DNA from: Enterobacter sp. C2
GTDB taxonomy: Bacteria; Pseudomonadota; Gammaproteobacteria; Enterobacterales; Enterobacteriaceae
Length of the DNA: 64,000 bases
Assembly (NCBI RefSeq): GCF_019880405.1
Contig: NZ_CP082269.1
Coordinates: 868,001-932,000 of the forward strand
Direction: 5' to 3'
The notes below the pieces were generated by a model that was not told the DNA's origin, ran no database searches, and saw only the letters and a program-made list of their open reading frames with translations. How positions within the stretch are numbered: position 1 is the stretch's first letter; each line of letters starts with the position of its first letter. Below are positions 6,244 through 14,614 of the stretch, in pieces. The translations under genes were made by a program, and so were the position numbers.

Positions 6244-7854
6244 CTACAACTCCAGCATCTGCAGCCAGCCTCGCGTCCGCGTCGCTGGCTGTGCTACCGC
6301 CCTTGCTATCGCCGCACCGATCTCAGCGCAGGCGGTGATGCCCTGGACGAAAGGCTGGTCGTGCATCAGGTAGGGAATTGCGCCAAAAGCAATGCGTCCG
6401 CGAACGCTGGCGGGCTCCTGAAGCGTGTAATCATCCCCGACAGTGGGGATCTCCTCTCCGGTGGCGGCAAGCTGCTTGCGCAGCGTCGGGAAAGGCAGAT
6501 CGTCCGTCTTCAACGGCCTTTGTCCGCGTGCATCGATAAATACATCGTATTGATACCGCTCGCCCTCAGCGAAGATCGTCGTTTTCTTCTCGCCAATCTC
6601 CATCTCATAGTGTGGGCCAAGCGCACGCACGTTGAGGATCCCAGCCTCACGCAGGGCCAGCAGTCGGCGAATCGACTGGGACGGTACGGCGGCATAGTTA
6701 TCGATAAAGATGCGGGCGAGCCCAGCCTCGAAGCGCGCGTTATCCTGCTCATCAAGCCAGGGAACGATAGGTTGAATAGCCTCATGCAGACGCAGGATGG
6801 TGTAGCGCCACGGCACCGTCCGTCTGTCGCGTTTGTTGCGCTCCACCTCATTCAAATTGGCTTCCGCCCAACGGAAGGGATCCTGCTTTTTACGATCGGC
6901 AAACCAGGCCGCGAAAAAGCTGTCGGCATCCAGCGTGCTGAGGGCGATCTGTTTGCTCCAGAGCGGATCTGCCAGTGTCAACTCGTTGACCATCAGCGCA
7001 AAGACGCGATCGAGCAGTCCTCCCGGCCCGGCGGCAATCTCTTTTTCAATTGCGCGCTCTGTCACCACGGATAACGGCTCGTAGGGGATAGGACAGTAGA
7101 AATCCGCTTCCGGAAGGATGCCCGAGCGGGACATAAGCACCATCTGCAATGCCTTGCTATCCGCATCGAGGTCGAAGTGCAGGCGTTTATCTTCGGTCTC
7201 ATAGAAAGTGCCGTGCTGGATCGCCACGGCCATCGCGGCGTCGATGCCGCTCAGAGAGGTTCCCATGATGCCGATGCTGCACGCCGGGATGCTGGCCTCC
7301 ATCAGCCCGGACCAGGGGCTGGGGAAGTAGTTGCGGGTCGCGCTACTCTCTTCCGGCCAGACGTGGCCGGTGGCAACGACGGCAAGATCAAACTGCTCCG
7401 CAGCCAGGGTATCCTTACACCACAGTCGAACGCCCTCTGGCGTGGCCTCAAGGTCGGTTACCTGACAGGACTCATGCACGTCTATCTCAAAGCCCAGCTG
7501 TTTTGCCCGCACGACCAACGCCATAAACTGAGCGCGGAAGTACTCCCCGAGCAGGATACGCGGCAGAAACTGGCGGACATGGAGGGACGACGCCTGCACG
7601 CCGTAGCGGGCGAGATGCTCTTCGCTTAGGCTGCGCAGCCAGTCGATATAGGTCAAAAAAATAGGGGGGATCTCAATGCTGGCGATATTGGCCAGCATCA
7701 TTCTGGAGTTCTCTTCGCTGCTGTAGGGCATCCCAACGCCTGCTTCATGGGACTGCTCATAGATAGAAATAGAGAGCGGTGTGCTGTTTTTGAGCAGGGA
7801 GAAAAAGGTATAGATACCCGTCGGCCCTGCGCCGATGATTGCAATCTTTTTCAT
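6244..7854 (-). CDS. ydhS: YdhS-like FAD/NAD(P)-binding oxidoreductase
   Basis: 536 residues, near the length of E. coli YdhS and strongly similar by recall. The N-terminus holds the Rossmann FAD motif (IAIIGAGPTGIYTFFSLL, GxGxxG at 8-13). Further family landmarks are VGMPYSSEENSRMMLANIAS around 40-60, LAVVATGHVWP around 160, the second glycine-rich motif IGIMGTSLSGIDAAMAVA around 195-212, and a C-terminal DVFIDARGQRPLK. It belongs to the flavoprotein group with an N-terminal FAD-NAD(P)-binding domain; its substrate is unknown. In E. coli ydhS lies elsewhere on the chromosome, so this copy is in a rearranged context, transcribed alone toward the membrane-protein pair. Confidence 0.85.
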   Translation of the reverse strand: MKKIAIIGAGPTGIYTFFSLLKNSTPLSISIYEQSHEAGVGMPYSSEENSRMMLANIASIEIPPIFLTYIDWLRSLSEEHLARYGVQASSLHVRQFLPRILLGEYFRAQFMALVVRAKQLGFEIDVHESCQVTDLEATPEGVRLWCKDTLAAEQFDLAVVATGHVWPEESSATRNYFPSPWSGLMEASIPACSIGIMGTSLSGIDAAMAVAIQHGTFYETEDKRLHFDLDADSKALQMVLMSRSGILPEADFYCPIPYEPLSVVTERAIEKEIAAGPGGLLDRVFALMVNELTLADPLWSKQIALSTLDADSFFAAWFADRKKQDPFRWAEANLNEVERNKRDRRTVPWRYTILRLHEAIQPIVPWLDEQDNARFEAGLARIFIDNYAAVPSQSIRRLLALREAGILNVRALGPHYEMEIGEKKTTIFAEGERYQYDVFIDARGQRPLKTDDLPFPTLRKQLAATGEEIPTVGDDYTLQEPASVRGRIAFGAIPYLMHDQPFVQGITACAEIGAAIARAVAQPATRTRGWLQMLEL

Positions 7855-7998
7855 TTTTGTTCACCCGTTATTATTTTTATACCGCCTATCCGTATGCCGA
7901 TCGGGGCTGCATAAAGTGAGTGTAGACCACGGGTTATAAACGTGAGGCCAGGTAACCGAAGCCGTAGCCGACACTTAACTAAAATCGCTCAAAAAAAC

Positions 7999-8029
7999 TA
8001 CTGGATATTTGAACAGGGATTAGTATAAT
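7999..8029 (+). promoter_or_regulatory. LexA-like SOS box with -10 element
   Basis: TACTGGATATTTGAACAGGG at 7999-8018 fits the LexA consensus TACTGTATATAtatACAGTA in its CTG-N10-CAG core (8001-8016) and much of the AT-rich centre. A perfect TATAAT -10 box follows at 8024-8029, so the box covers the -35/spacer region, the typical position for LexA repression. It lies about 50 bases upstream of the antirepressor-like gene. Confidence 0.65.
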
Positions 8030-8076
8030 AATCACACAACCCAGTCGGGTGCTACAGTAAGTGAGTGGTGAAGCCT

Positions 8077-8787
8077 ATGATGATTCCATTTGAAAGCCTT
8101 AATTCTCTGGATCAATCGGCAACGATGAGTAGCCGTGAAATCGCTGCGTTGACAGGCATAACCCACGGTGAAGTAAAACGTATTGTGAAAAGCCTCGAAA
8201 CGGCGCAGCGTTTATCTGAGCCGGTACGGGTGGCCATGTTTGAGCGAGATGGCGAGAGCTATCAGGAGTTTTTGCTGAACAAGCGTGACTCTCTGTTGGC
8301 CGTGGCGCGTCTGTCGCCTGGCTTTACCGCTGCCGTACTCGATCGCTGGCAGGAGCGCGAAAACAAAACAGCGCTGCCTGATTTTACCAATCCGGCAGCG
8401 GCGGCCCGCGCGTGGGCTGAACAGTACGAGCAGCGCCAGAGAGCCGAGCAGCAGCTGGCGCAGTCTGTCCCAAAGGCGGAGTTTTTTGACCGCTTCGTTG
8501 AGGTACAGGACTCACTGGGTTTTCGCCAACTCTGCAAGATGCTGAAGGTGAAAGAGCCGGAGTTCCGTCAGTTCCTGCTGGAGCGCAACATCATGTACCG
8601 CGTTAACGGCACGCTGACGCCACAGCTGCATCACCAGCAGGCGGGCTACTTCACTTTGCGCTCTGGCGTCGGTGAAAACCAGCACACCTTCTCCCAGGCG
8701 CGCTTTACCGCCAAAGGGGTTAAGTGGGTGGCGGGCCTCTGGGCCGGACATATCGCCACGCAGCCAAAGGGTGCGGCAGCGGCGTAA
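8077..8787 (+). CDS. KilAC/ANT-domain antirepressor-like DNA-binding protein
   Basis: 236 residues from the ATG at 8077; GTG codons at 8065/8068 and ATG 8080 are alternatives, as no strong ribosome site decides. Residues about 10-45 form a helix-turn-helix (MSSREIAALTGITHGEVKRI). Residues about 60-100 resemble the Rha phage-regulator core (YQEFLLNKRDSLLAVARLSP). Residues about 130-225 form a KilAC/ANT C-terminal domain (FVEVQDSLGFRQLCKMLKVK, FRQFLLERNIMYR, then FTAKGVKWVAGLWAG). Such proteins antagonise phage repressors or regulate phage genes. No other phage gene is nearby, so it is a solitary, possibly domesticated regulator. A LexA-like box upstream suggests DNA-damage induction. Confidence 0.75.
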   Translation: MMIPFESLNSLDQSATMSSREIAALTGITHGEVKRIVKSLETAQRLSEPVRVAMFERDGESYQEFLLNKRDSLLAVARLSPGFTAAVLDRWQERENKTALPDFTNPAAAARAWAEQYEQRQRAEQQLAQSVPKAEFFDRFVEVQDSLGFRQLCKMLKVKEPEFRQFLLERNIMYRVNGTLTPQLHHQQAGYFTLRSGVGENQHTFSQARFTAKGVKWVAGLWAGHIATQPKGAAAA

Positions 8788-8840
8788 TGCAGCCAGCCCG
8801 GTTGGTAAAACGATCCATCACGATACATTCAGCAAATAAG

Positions 8841-8861
8841 TCGCCAGCGTAATGCTGGCGA
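8841..8861 (+). terminator. Hairpin downstream of antirepressor-like gene
   Basis: TCGCCAGC (8841-8848) and GCTGGCGA (8854-8861) form a perfect 8-bp stem with a 5-base loop. A broken T-rich stretch follows, so termination is plausible but not certain. The remaining bases to 9123 show no gene; they probably hold the promoter of the diguanylate cyclase gene. Confidence 0.5.
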
Positions 8862-9123
8862 TGTTGTTTCTGCTCGCTCGCTTTTTTCCCCTTCGGTTTC
8901 CCTCTTGCTGGCTGGCTCAGGTCACATCCGGCAGCGCTTCGTTCTTCGCAATGTATTTGTCACGTGAATATATGATGGCGGATGGCTTATAATAACGCGC
9001 CGAAATTGTGTATTTCATTCATTAGTATTATTGTCATTGCAGAAAATGATCGTCCTCGGCTAAAGGCAGGCCCAATGTTAAGTAACCCAATCCCTTTTAG
9101 CGGGGGCAACGTTAGTATTAATC

Positions 9124-10452
9124 ATGAATGATGATAAAAAACCATCTGACGCCAACAGTGTTGATACACAGCATCTGATTGATCTCCTTGATAATAATTC
9201 TGACTGGGTATGGGAAGTGGATGCCCAGGGACGCTATACCTGGTCCTCCAAAGTTGTCACCAGCCTACTGGGTATTTCACCGGAGGAGGTGATCGGCTGT
9301 ACCCCCTTTGACTTTATGCTGCCCGGCGAAGCCGAGCGCGTTGGCCGCGCGTTTTCTGAAATCGCGGCTAAACGTATTCCTTTCTCTGGATTAGTTAATC
9401 GTAACCGCCGCGCTGACGGGCGTATTGTGGTGCTCGAAACCAGCGGTGTTCCGCTGTTCGATGAGCAGGGCGAACTGCGTGGCTACCGGGGCATCGATCG
9501 CAACATCTCGACCCTGGACGAGCGCGTTATGCAGCTGGAGACGATCTACGACAAGACCCCCGTTGCGCTCTGCATGATTGACCGGCAGGGACATTTGGTG
9601 ATGTCCAACAAGGCGATGGCACAGCTGATGAACCTGGACAATACTCCTCCCGATGCCCCGGAAAGCCGCATTGCCGATCTGATGCCCGGCTGCTGGCAGC
9701 AGTTTGAAGCCGCTTTTGCCCTTGCGGATACCGGGGTAGAGATCCCCAGCCGGGAGATTGTCTGGCACACGCGCTGCTACGATACCCATTCGGTACCGGT
9801 CCACGACGCATCCGGTAACGTCGTAGGGCTGTCGGTGACCTGGGTTGATATTACCGATCGCCGTCGTGCCGAGCAGAAGCTCGCCAGCGCCAATACGATC
9901 CTGCAACAGCATGCCCAGCATGACCATCTCACCGGGCTGTTTAACCGTCGCTATATGGATGAATGCCTCTCTAACGCCATTACTCACGCGCTGGAGGAGC
10001 GGGTTCCGCTCTCAGTGTGCCTGGCCGATATCGACTATTTCAAGCGCTATAACGATACCTACGGTCACCAGGCTGGCGATCGGTGTCTGCGTAGGGTTGC
10101 CGAGGCGCTGGTGGCGGCCCGCCGTCAGTCTGGAGACAACGTCAGCCGCTATGGGGGCGAGGAGTTTCTCGTGATCCTGCCGCGCACCGATAGTGCAGGG
10201 GCGCTGGCAATGGCGGAGAGAATGCGTCAAAGCATCAACGCGCTGCGTATCCCGCTTCCCGCCAGCCCAACCGGCTACCTGACTATCAGTATTGGGATAG
10301 CAACGCTTAACGAGCGCAGCATGGTCCGTGAAGAGCGACCGCTGCATATTATCGCCAGCGGCGTGATCAACCAGGCCGATACCGCGCTCTATGCTGCAAA
10401 ACGGCGAGGCCGTAACGGCGTCGTAGCCGCAGCGGCGGTGCAGCGGGGGTAA
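9124..10452 (+). CDS. PAS-PAS-GGDEF diguanylate cyclase
   Basis: 442 residues, no membrane segment, so a cytoplasmic sensor. PAS 1 covers about 12-130 (LLDNNSDWVWEVDAQGRYTW, closing with GYRGIDRNIS). PAS 2 covers about 140-250 (IYDKTPVALCMIDRQGHLVM, closing with GLSVTWVDITDRRRAEQ). The GGDEF domain covers about 270-435 and has an active-type signature YGGEEFLVILPR with DHLTGLFNRRYMDE upstream. The product would be cyclic-di-GMP. At the inhibitory I-site the residues aligned four to one before the active-site loop read QSGD instead of RxxD, so product inhibition is probably weakened. It lies near a BLUF-EAL phosphodiesterase gene at 11.2 kb. The signal sensed by the PAS domains is unknown. Confidence 0.9.
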   Translation: MNDDKKPSDANSVDTQHLIDLLDNNSDWVWEVDAQGRYTWSSKVVTSLLGISPEEVIGCTPFDFMLPGEAERVGRAFSEIAAKRIPFSGLVNRNRRADGRIVVLETSGVPLFDEQGELRGYRGIDRNISTLDERVMQLETIYDKTPVALCMIDRQGHLVMSNKAMAQLMNLDNTPPDAPESRIADLMPGCWQQFEAAFALADTGVEIPSREIVWHTRCYDTHSVPVHDASGNVVGLSVTWVDITDRRRAEQKLASANTILQQHAQHDHLTGLFNRRYMDECLSNAITHALEERVPLSVCLADIDYFKRYNDTYGHQAGDRCLRRVAEALVAARRQSGDNVSRYGGEEFLVILPRTDSAGALAMAERMRQSINALRIPLPASPTGYLTISIGIATLNERSMVREERPLHIIASGVINQADTALYAAKRRGRNGVVAAAAVQRG

Positions 10453-10467
10453 AGCACGCGCTGATGT

Positions 10468-11013
10468 TTACTGTTCAGTGCGGCTATCGGGCGAATAGCC
10501 CAGCCTAAAGAGCAGCATCACAATGGCGTATTTTACCGCCTGCGCCAGAACCTCGGTGCAGTCGCCTTCGAAATGCTGTAGCGACGTATAGACGTTATTG
10601 CCCGGCAGTGCCCAGCCAAACCACACAGAGCCGGCCGGGGTGCCGTCTTCGCCGCCGTCCGGGCCGCCGTAGCCGCTAACGGCAATGCCAATATCCTCAC
10701 CGGATACGTTGACCGCGCCCGTCGCCATCTCCTCCACCGTGGCTTTACTGACCGCAGTATGTTTGGCAAGTGTTTCCGGGTTCACATTTAATAGCGTCAT
10801 TTTCGCTTCATCCGTAAAGGTTATAAATCCGCTGCCGAAAAAAGAAGGAGTGTCTTTCACTGCGCACAGCGTGGATCCGAGCAGGCCCCCGGTGCAGGAC
10901 TCCGCCGTGGTGAGGCGTAATTTTTTGCTCGTTAAAAGATCACCCAGTTCATTTGCCAGAAAATCCAACGGTTTTTCCATGAATTGCTGGCAAAATTGTT
11001 GCTCTGTTGTCAT
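10468..11013 (-). CDS. ydeJ: CinA-like (PncC-type) amidohydrolase domain protein, YdeJ-like
   Basis: 181 residues consisting of a single CinA C-terminal domain. The key motif LRLTTAESCTGGLLGSTLCA holds the conserved serine, followed by GSGFITFTDEAKMTLLNV and GIAVSGYGGPDGG, which resemble the PncC nicotinamide-mononucleotide deamidase core. It lacks the N-terminal molybdopterin-binding-like domain of full-length CinA. E. coli has a similar short paralogue, YdeJ, whose activity is not established, so the symbol is given by resemblance. The gene is alone, convergent with the diguanylate cyclase gene and divergent from the BLUF-EAL gene. Confidence 0.75.
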   Translation of the reverse strand: MTTEQQFCQQFMEKPLDFLANELGDLLTSKKLRLTTAESCTGGLLGSTLCAVKDTPSFFGSGFITFTDEAKMTLLNVNPETLAKHTAVSKATVEEMATGAVNVSGEDIGIAVSGYGGPDGGEDGTPAGSVWFGWALPGNNVYTSLQHFEGDCTEVLAQAVKYAIVMLLFRLGYSPDSRTEQ

Positions 11014-11211
11014 TGTTGGCTATTCCTTCTGTGCATCATGAATGGAACAAATCTTCTTAAGTATTGCAGCAAAATGTCATGCTGGACGCCTGGCGTGAAG
11101 AATGCTGATTTTTCGACGAGAAGAGGGCTGTAAGCGGGCACAGAGAAAGGCGTAAAGCCTTCACCGCAAGGTATACTCATTACGTCACCTGTCGTAAAGG
11201 ATCTGAACATT

Positions 11212-12432
11212 ATGATTTCTACCCTGATTTACCGGAGCCGCCTGAGCCCTGACTTTGATCCGTCAAAGTTAGGCGAGCTGGTGTGCGTCGCGCAGAGCCG
11301 CAATGCGGAACTGCAAATTTCCGGTATTTTACTTTTCGACGGGACCCATTTTCTTCAGGTGCTTGAAGGTCCGTTGACGCACGTGAATAGCCTGTATGCC
11401 AAAATCAATGGCGACAGCCGGCACGATAGCGTCGTCGAGCTGATGCGCGACTATGCCCCAAAGCGGCATTTTGAAAACCTTGGCATGTCGCTGTTCGATC
11501 TCCGTTATGACAGTCCACGATCGGTGCTGCGCTCGGTCATTAGTGCCGGCGCGCTTCAGTTCAAGCTTGCCTGCGACGGGCGAGTGTACAAATTTATTAA
11601 ATCCTTCCTGCGCGGCAGCTGGCGGGAGCAGTATCCTGGGCGAAGCGAGCCCGATCGCTGGGCATTTGTGCCCGTGGATCCCCCCCTGGCGCAACCCCTG
11701 CCGTTCCTGTTCCCCGATCAGCCTTGCCAGTTCGCTATTCAGCCTATCGTCGAGCCGCAGCGCGGGCAGATCAGCTCCTTTGAAGCCCTGATCCGCAGCC
11801 CAAACGGTGGCTCACCTCAGGACTACTTTGCTTCCATTCCGGCGGACAAAATTCACGAGGCCGATCTGCTGTCAAAGGAGTGGGCGTTTGCCCTGGCGAA
11901 AAAAATCGGCATTGGCAACCATAAGCTCTCAATTAACCTGCTGCCGATGTCGCTGGTGAACATTCCCGGCGCGGTGGATATTCTGCTGGCGCAGATCACG
12001 CGGCACGGGCTGGTTCCCGAGCAGGTGATTGTCGAGGTGACCGAAGATGAGGTGATCTCCGGCTATGACGAGTTTACCATCGCCATTATGCAGCTCCGCT
12101 CGGCGGGCATTGGACTGGCGATCGATGACTTTGGCGCAGGCTTTGCCGGCCTGTCGCTGCTCACCAAGTTCCAGCCGGGGGAGCTAAAGATCGACCGCAG
12201 CATCGTGACCGATATTCATCTGCACGGCCCTAAGCAGGCGATCGTTAATGCCATCGTCAAATGCTGCGCCGAGCTGGAGATCAGCGTTGTGGCGGAGGGC
12301 GTCGAGAAGGTAGATGAGTGGTGCTGGCTGGAAGCTGCCGGCATTAAGCACTTCCAGGGTTATCTGTTCGCTAAACCGGCCCTCAACGGCGTCGCACCGG
12401 TCTGCTGGCCGGTAAAGCAGGTGAAGGCATAG
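11212..12432 (+). CDS. bluF: BLUF-EAL blue-light-regulated c-di-GMP phosphodiesterase (BlrP1/BluF-like)
   Basis: 406 residues. Residues 1-95 are a BLUF flavin domain: MISTLIYRSRLS with the flavin-contacting tyrosine, ISGILLFDGTHFLQVLEGP with the conserved glutamine. Residues about 160-400 are an EAL domain with intact signatures: SSFEALIRS (EAL), KLSINLLPMSL (Asn), VIVEVTEDEVISG (Glu), LAIDDFGAGFAGLS (DDFGAG), LKIDRSIV (Lys) and VVAEGVEKV (Glu). E. coli BluF has a degenerate EAL domain and acts on YcgE instead, whereas Klebsiella BlrP1 is an active phosphodiesterase. By its motifs this protein should be catalytic like BlrP1. No ycgE-ycgZ-ymgABC genes are adjacent. Confidence 0.9.
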   Translation: MISTLIYRSRLSPDFDPSKLGELVCVAQSRNAELQISGILLFDGTHFLQVLEGPLTHVNSLYAKINGDSRHDSVVELMRDYAPKRHFENLGMSLFDLRYDSPRSVLRSVISAGALQFKLACDGRVYKFIKSFLRGSWREQYPGRSEPDRWAFVPVDPPLAQPLPFLFPDQPCQFAIQPIVEPQRGQISSFEALIRSPNGGSPQDYFASIPADKIHEADLLSKEWAFALAKKIGIGNHKLSINLLPMSLVNIPGAVDILLAQITRHGLVPEQVIVEVTEDEVISGYDEFTIAIMQLRSAGIGLAIDDFGAGFAGLSLLTKFQPGELKIDRSIVTDIHLHGPKQAIVNAIVKCCAELEISVVAEGVEKVDEWCWLEAAGIKHFQGYLFAKPALNGVAPVCWPVKQVKA

Positions 12433-12443
12433 CGCAAGGCCAT

Positions 12444-13217
12444 TTACCCGGCAAGGCTGGGCTTTACCCGTTCATGCAGCGCCGGGTTATCGCTCTCATC
12501 TTTCAGTTTAACGCCGGTCAGGCGGCGTAAAAAAGCCTGCTCAAGCAGCCAGGCGAGCTTAAAGGCAGCGGCCTCATGACGCAGCCCCTCCGGGCGGATG
12601 TTGGAGATGCAGTTGCGCTCCGAGTCCAGCCGGGTGCGTGTCGGCTGCCAGGTCAGGTAGACGCCGAGGCTGTCTGGGGATGATAGTCCGGGGCGTTCGC
12701 CAATCAACATAGCCACCGCTTTACTCTTCAGCGTCTCGCCAATCTCATCTCCCAGCGCCACCCGCGACTGGTGCGCCAGCACTACCGGGCCAGTGGTCAG
12801 CCCCAGCGTATGCAGATAGGGCAGCAGAGCGGTAATCAGCGCCACCGCCTGACGATGCACCGCATGGGAAGAGAGCCCGTCGCCAATGACCAGCAGCAGA
12901 TCGTGGGCAGGCACCCGGCTGGCCTGTAGTGCAGCGCGGCTCTCGTCGCTCAGCCTACGTCCAAGATCTGGACGGTTGAGATAAATATGGCGGTCTGCCG
13001 CGGCGCTGTGGGCGTCCAGGGTATGCAGACCGAGGGCCGAGAGCTGCTGCGTCAGCGGCTCGCTGTCAAAAGGCTGGTGGACCGCATCGCGAGCCTGGGC
13101 GTGGGCAAGACCGAAGCTGAGCACCTCCCGGGTCGGCAGGCTTGCACCGCTGCGGCCAAGGGCGATCCGGGCGTCGGTAAACTCGCGCAGTAAAGACCAT
13201 GCGTCAGGATGGTTCAT
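12444..13217 (-). CDS. eutC: Ethanolamine ammonia-lyase small subunit
   Basis: 257 residues; E. coli EutC is about 295, so the N-terminal linker is shorter here. Family landmarks are TDARIALGRSGASLPTREVL near the start, YLNRPDLGRRLSDESRAAL, LLLVIGDGLSSHAVHRQAVAL, MLIGERPGLSSPDSLGVYLT and NCISNIRPEGLRHEAA. With EutB it forms the adenosylcobalamin-dependent enzyme that turns ethanolamine into acetaldehyde and ammonia. The start overlaps the eutB stop by four bases, indicating coupled translation in an eat-eutB-eutC operon on the minus strand. Confidence 0.95.
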   Translation of the reverse strand: MNHPDAWSLLREFTDARIALGRSGASLPTREVLSFGLAHAQARDAVHQPFDSEPLTQQLSALGLHTLDAHSAAADRHIYLNRPDLGRRLSDESRAALQASRVPAHDLLLVIGDGLSSHAVHRQAVALITALLPYLHTLGLTTGPVVLAHQSRVALGDEIGETLKSKAVAMLIGERPGLSSPDSLGVYLTWQPTRTRLDSERNCISNIRPEGLRHEAAAFKLAWLLEQAFLRRLTGVKLKDESDNPALHERVKPSLAG

Positions 13218-14605
13218 ACGTTTACCCCCTCAGGCGGCAGCACGCTCAGCAGCGGGTGGTTAGCCCCGGTGAGCCGCAGCTGGCCCGAGCTATCGATAAT
13301 CTGCATTTTCGTCAGCCACTCGCCAAACTCTGGGGCATGCTTTAGTCCCAGCAGGCGACGAGCATAGAGTGCATCGTGGAACGAGGTGCTCTGGTAGTTG
13401 AGCATGATGTCGTCCGCCCCCGGTACGCCAATCAAAAAGGTCAGCCCGGCGTTGCACAGCAGCGTCAGCAGCGTGTCCATATCATCCTGATCCGCTTCCG
13501 CATGGTTGGTGTAGCAGACGTCGCAGCCAATCGGCAGGCCCATCAGCTTGCCGCAGAAGTGATCCTCCAGCCCGGCGCGGATAATCTGCTTGCCGTCATA
13601 GAGATATTCCGGGCCGATAAATCCCACTACCGTATTGACCAGCAGCGGATCAAAGTGGCGCGCGACGGCGTAGGCCCGCGCCTCGCAGGTCTGCTGATCG
13701 ACGCCGTGATGGGCGTTGGCAGAGAGGCAGCTGCCCTGGCCAGTCTCAAAGTACATCACGTTATTGCCCAGCGTGCCGCGGCCAAGGCTCAATGCGGCCT
13801 CCCGGGCCTCTGCCAGCAGAGCCAAATTGATGCCGAAACCGCTGTTTGCCGCCTCGGTGCCCGCTACCGACTGGAACACCAGGTCGATGGGCGCGCCGCG
13901 CTCTATCAGCGCCAGGGTGTTGGTGACGTGCGTCAGCACGCAGGACTGGGTAGGAATAGCAAAGCGGCTGATGACGTCATCCATCATATAATTGAGCCGC
14001 TCCAGCACCGGCAGGCTGTCGCTGGCCGGGTTAATGCCCACTACCGCGTCCCCTGCGCCGTAGAGCAGTCCGTCAAGCATACTGGCGGCAATGCCTTTAA
14101 GGTCGTCGGTGGGATGATTGGGCTGCAGGCGTACGCTCAAATGGCCCGGCAGGCCGATGGTGTTGCGAAAGCGGGTGGTAACCCGGCATCGGCTGGCGGC
14201 GAGGATCAGATCCTGGTTGCGCATCAGCTTGCTGACGGCGGCGGCCATCTCGGGTGTGATCGCACGGGCAACGCGGCTCAGGGTAAGGGGATCGGTGGCA
14301 TCATCCAGCAGCCAGTCGCGAAAATCTCCCACCGTCAGGTGGCTGATGAGGGAGAAGGCGTCGCGATCGTGGGTATCGATAATCAGCCGGGTGACCTCAT
14401 CCGCTTCGTAAGGGATCAGCGGGCTCGCCAGAATATCGCGTAGCGGCACGTCGGCCAGCGCCATCTTGGCTGCCATGCGCTCTTCGGCAGAGTCGGCGCT
14501 GATGCCCGCCAGCACATCCCCGGAGCGAGCCGGGGAGGCTTTTGCCAGCAGCGTTGTCAGACTGGCGAACCGGTAGGTGCGGTGCGCCAGAGTCGTTTTA
14601 TACAT
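13214..14605 (-). CDS. eutB: Ethanolamine ammonia-lyase large subunit
   Basis: 463 residues, close to the usual 453. Conserved family segments include LAHRTYRFASLTTLLAKASP, AGISADSAEERMAAKMALAD, NPASDSLPVLERLNYMMDD, FGINLALLAEAREAALSLGR, NVMYFETGQGSCLSANAHHG and GLPIGCDVCYTNHAEADQDD, which line the TIM-barrel active site and cobalamin face. It is the catalytic subunit of ethanolamine ammonia-lyase. The gene overlaps eutC and lies 9 bases behind the ethanolamine permease gene. The eutA reactivase and all microcompartment genes are absent here, so this is a minimal nitrogen-scavenging version of the pathway. Confidence 0.97.
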   Translation of the reverse strand: MYKTTLAHRTYRFASLTTLLAKASPARSGDVLAGISADSAEERMAAKMALADVPLRDILASPLIPYEADEVTRLIIDTHDRDAFSLISHLTVGDFRDWLLDDATDPLTLSRVARAITPEMAAAVSKLMRNQDLILAASRCRVTTRFRNTIGLPGHLSVRLQPNHPTDDLKGIAASMLDGLLYGAGDAVVGINPASDSLPVLERLNYMMDDVISRFAIPTQSCVLTHVTNTLALIERGAPIDLVFQSVAGTEAANSGFGINLALLAEAREAALSLGRGTLGNNVMYFETGQGSCLSANAHHGVDQQTCEARAYAVARHFDPLLVNTVVGFIGPEYLYDGKQIIRAGLEDHFCGKLMGLPIGCDVCYTNHAEADQDDMDTLLTLLCNAGLTFLIGVPGADDIMLNYQSTSFHDALYARRLLGLKHAPEFGEWLTKMQIIDSSGQLRLTGANHPLLSVLPPEGVNV

Positions 14606-14614
14606 GTCGCCTCC

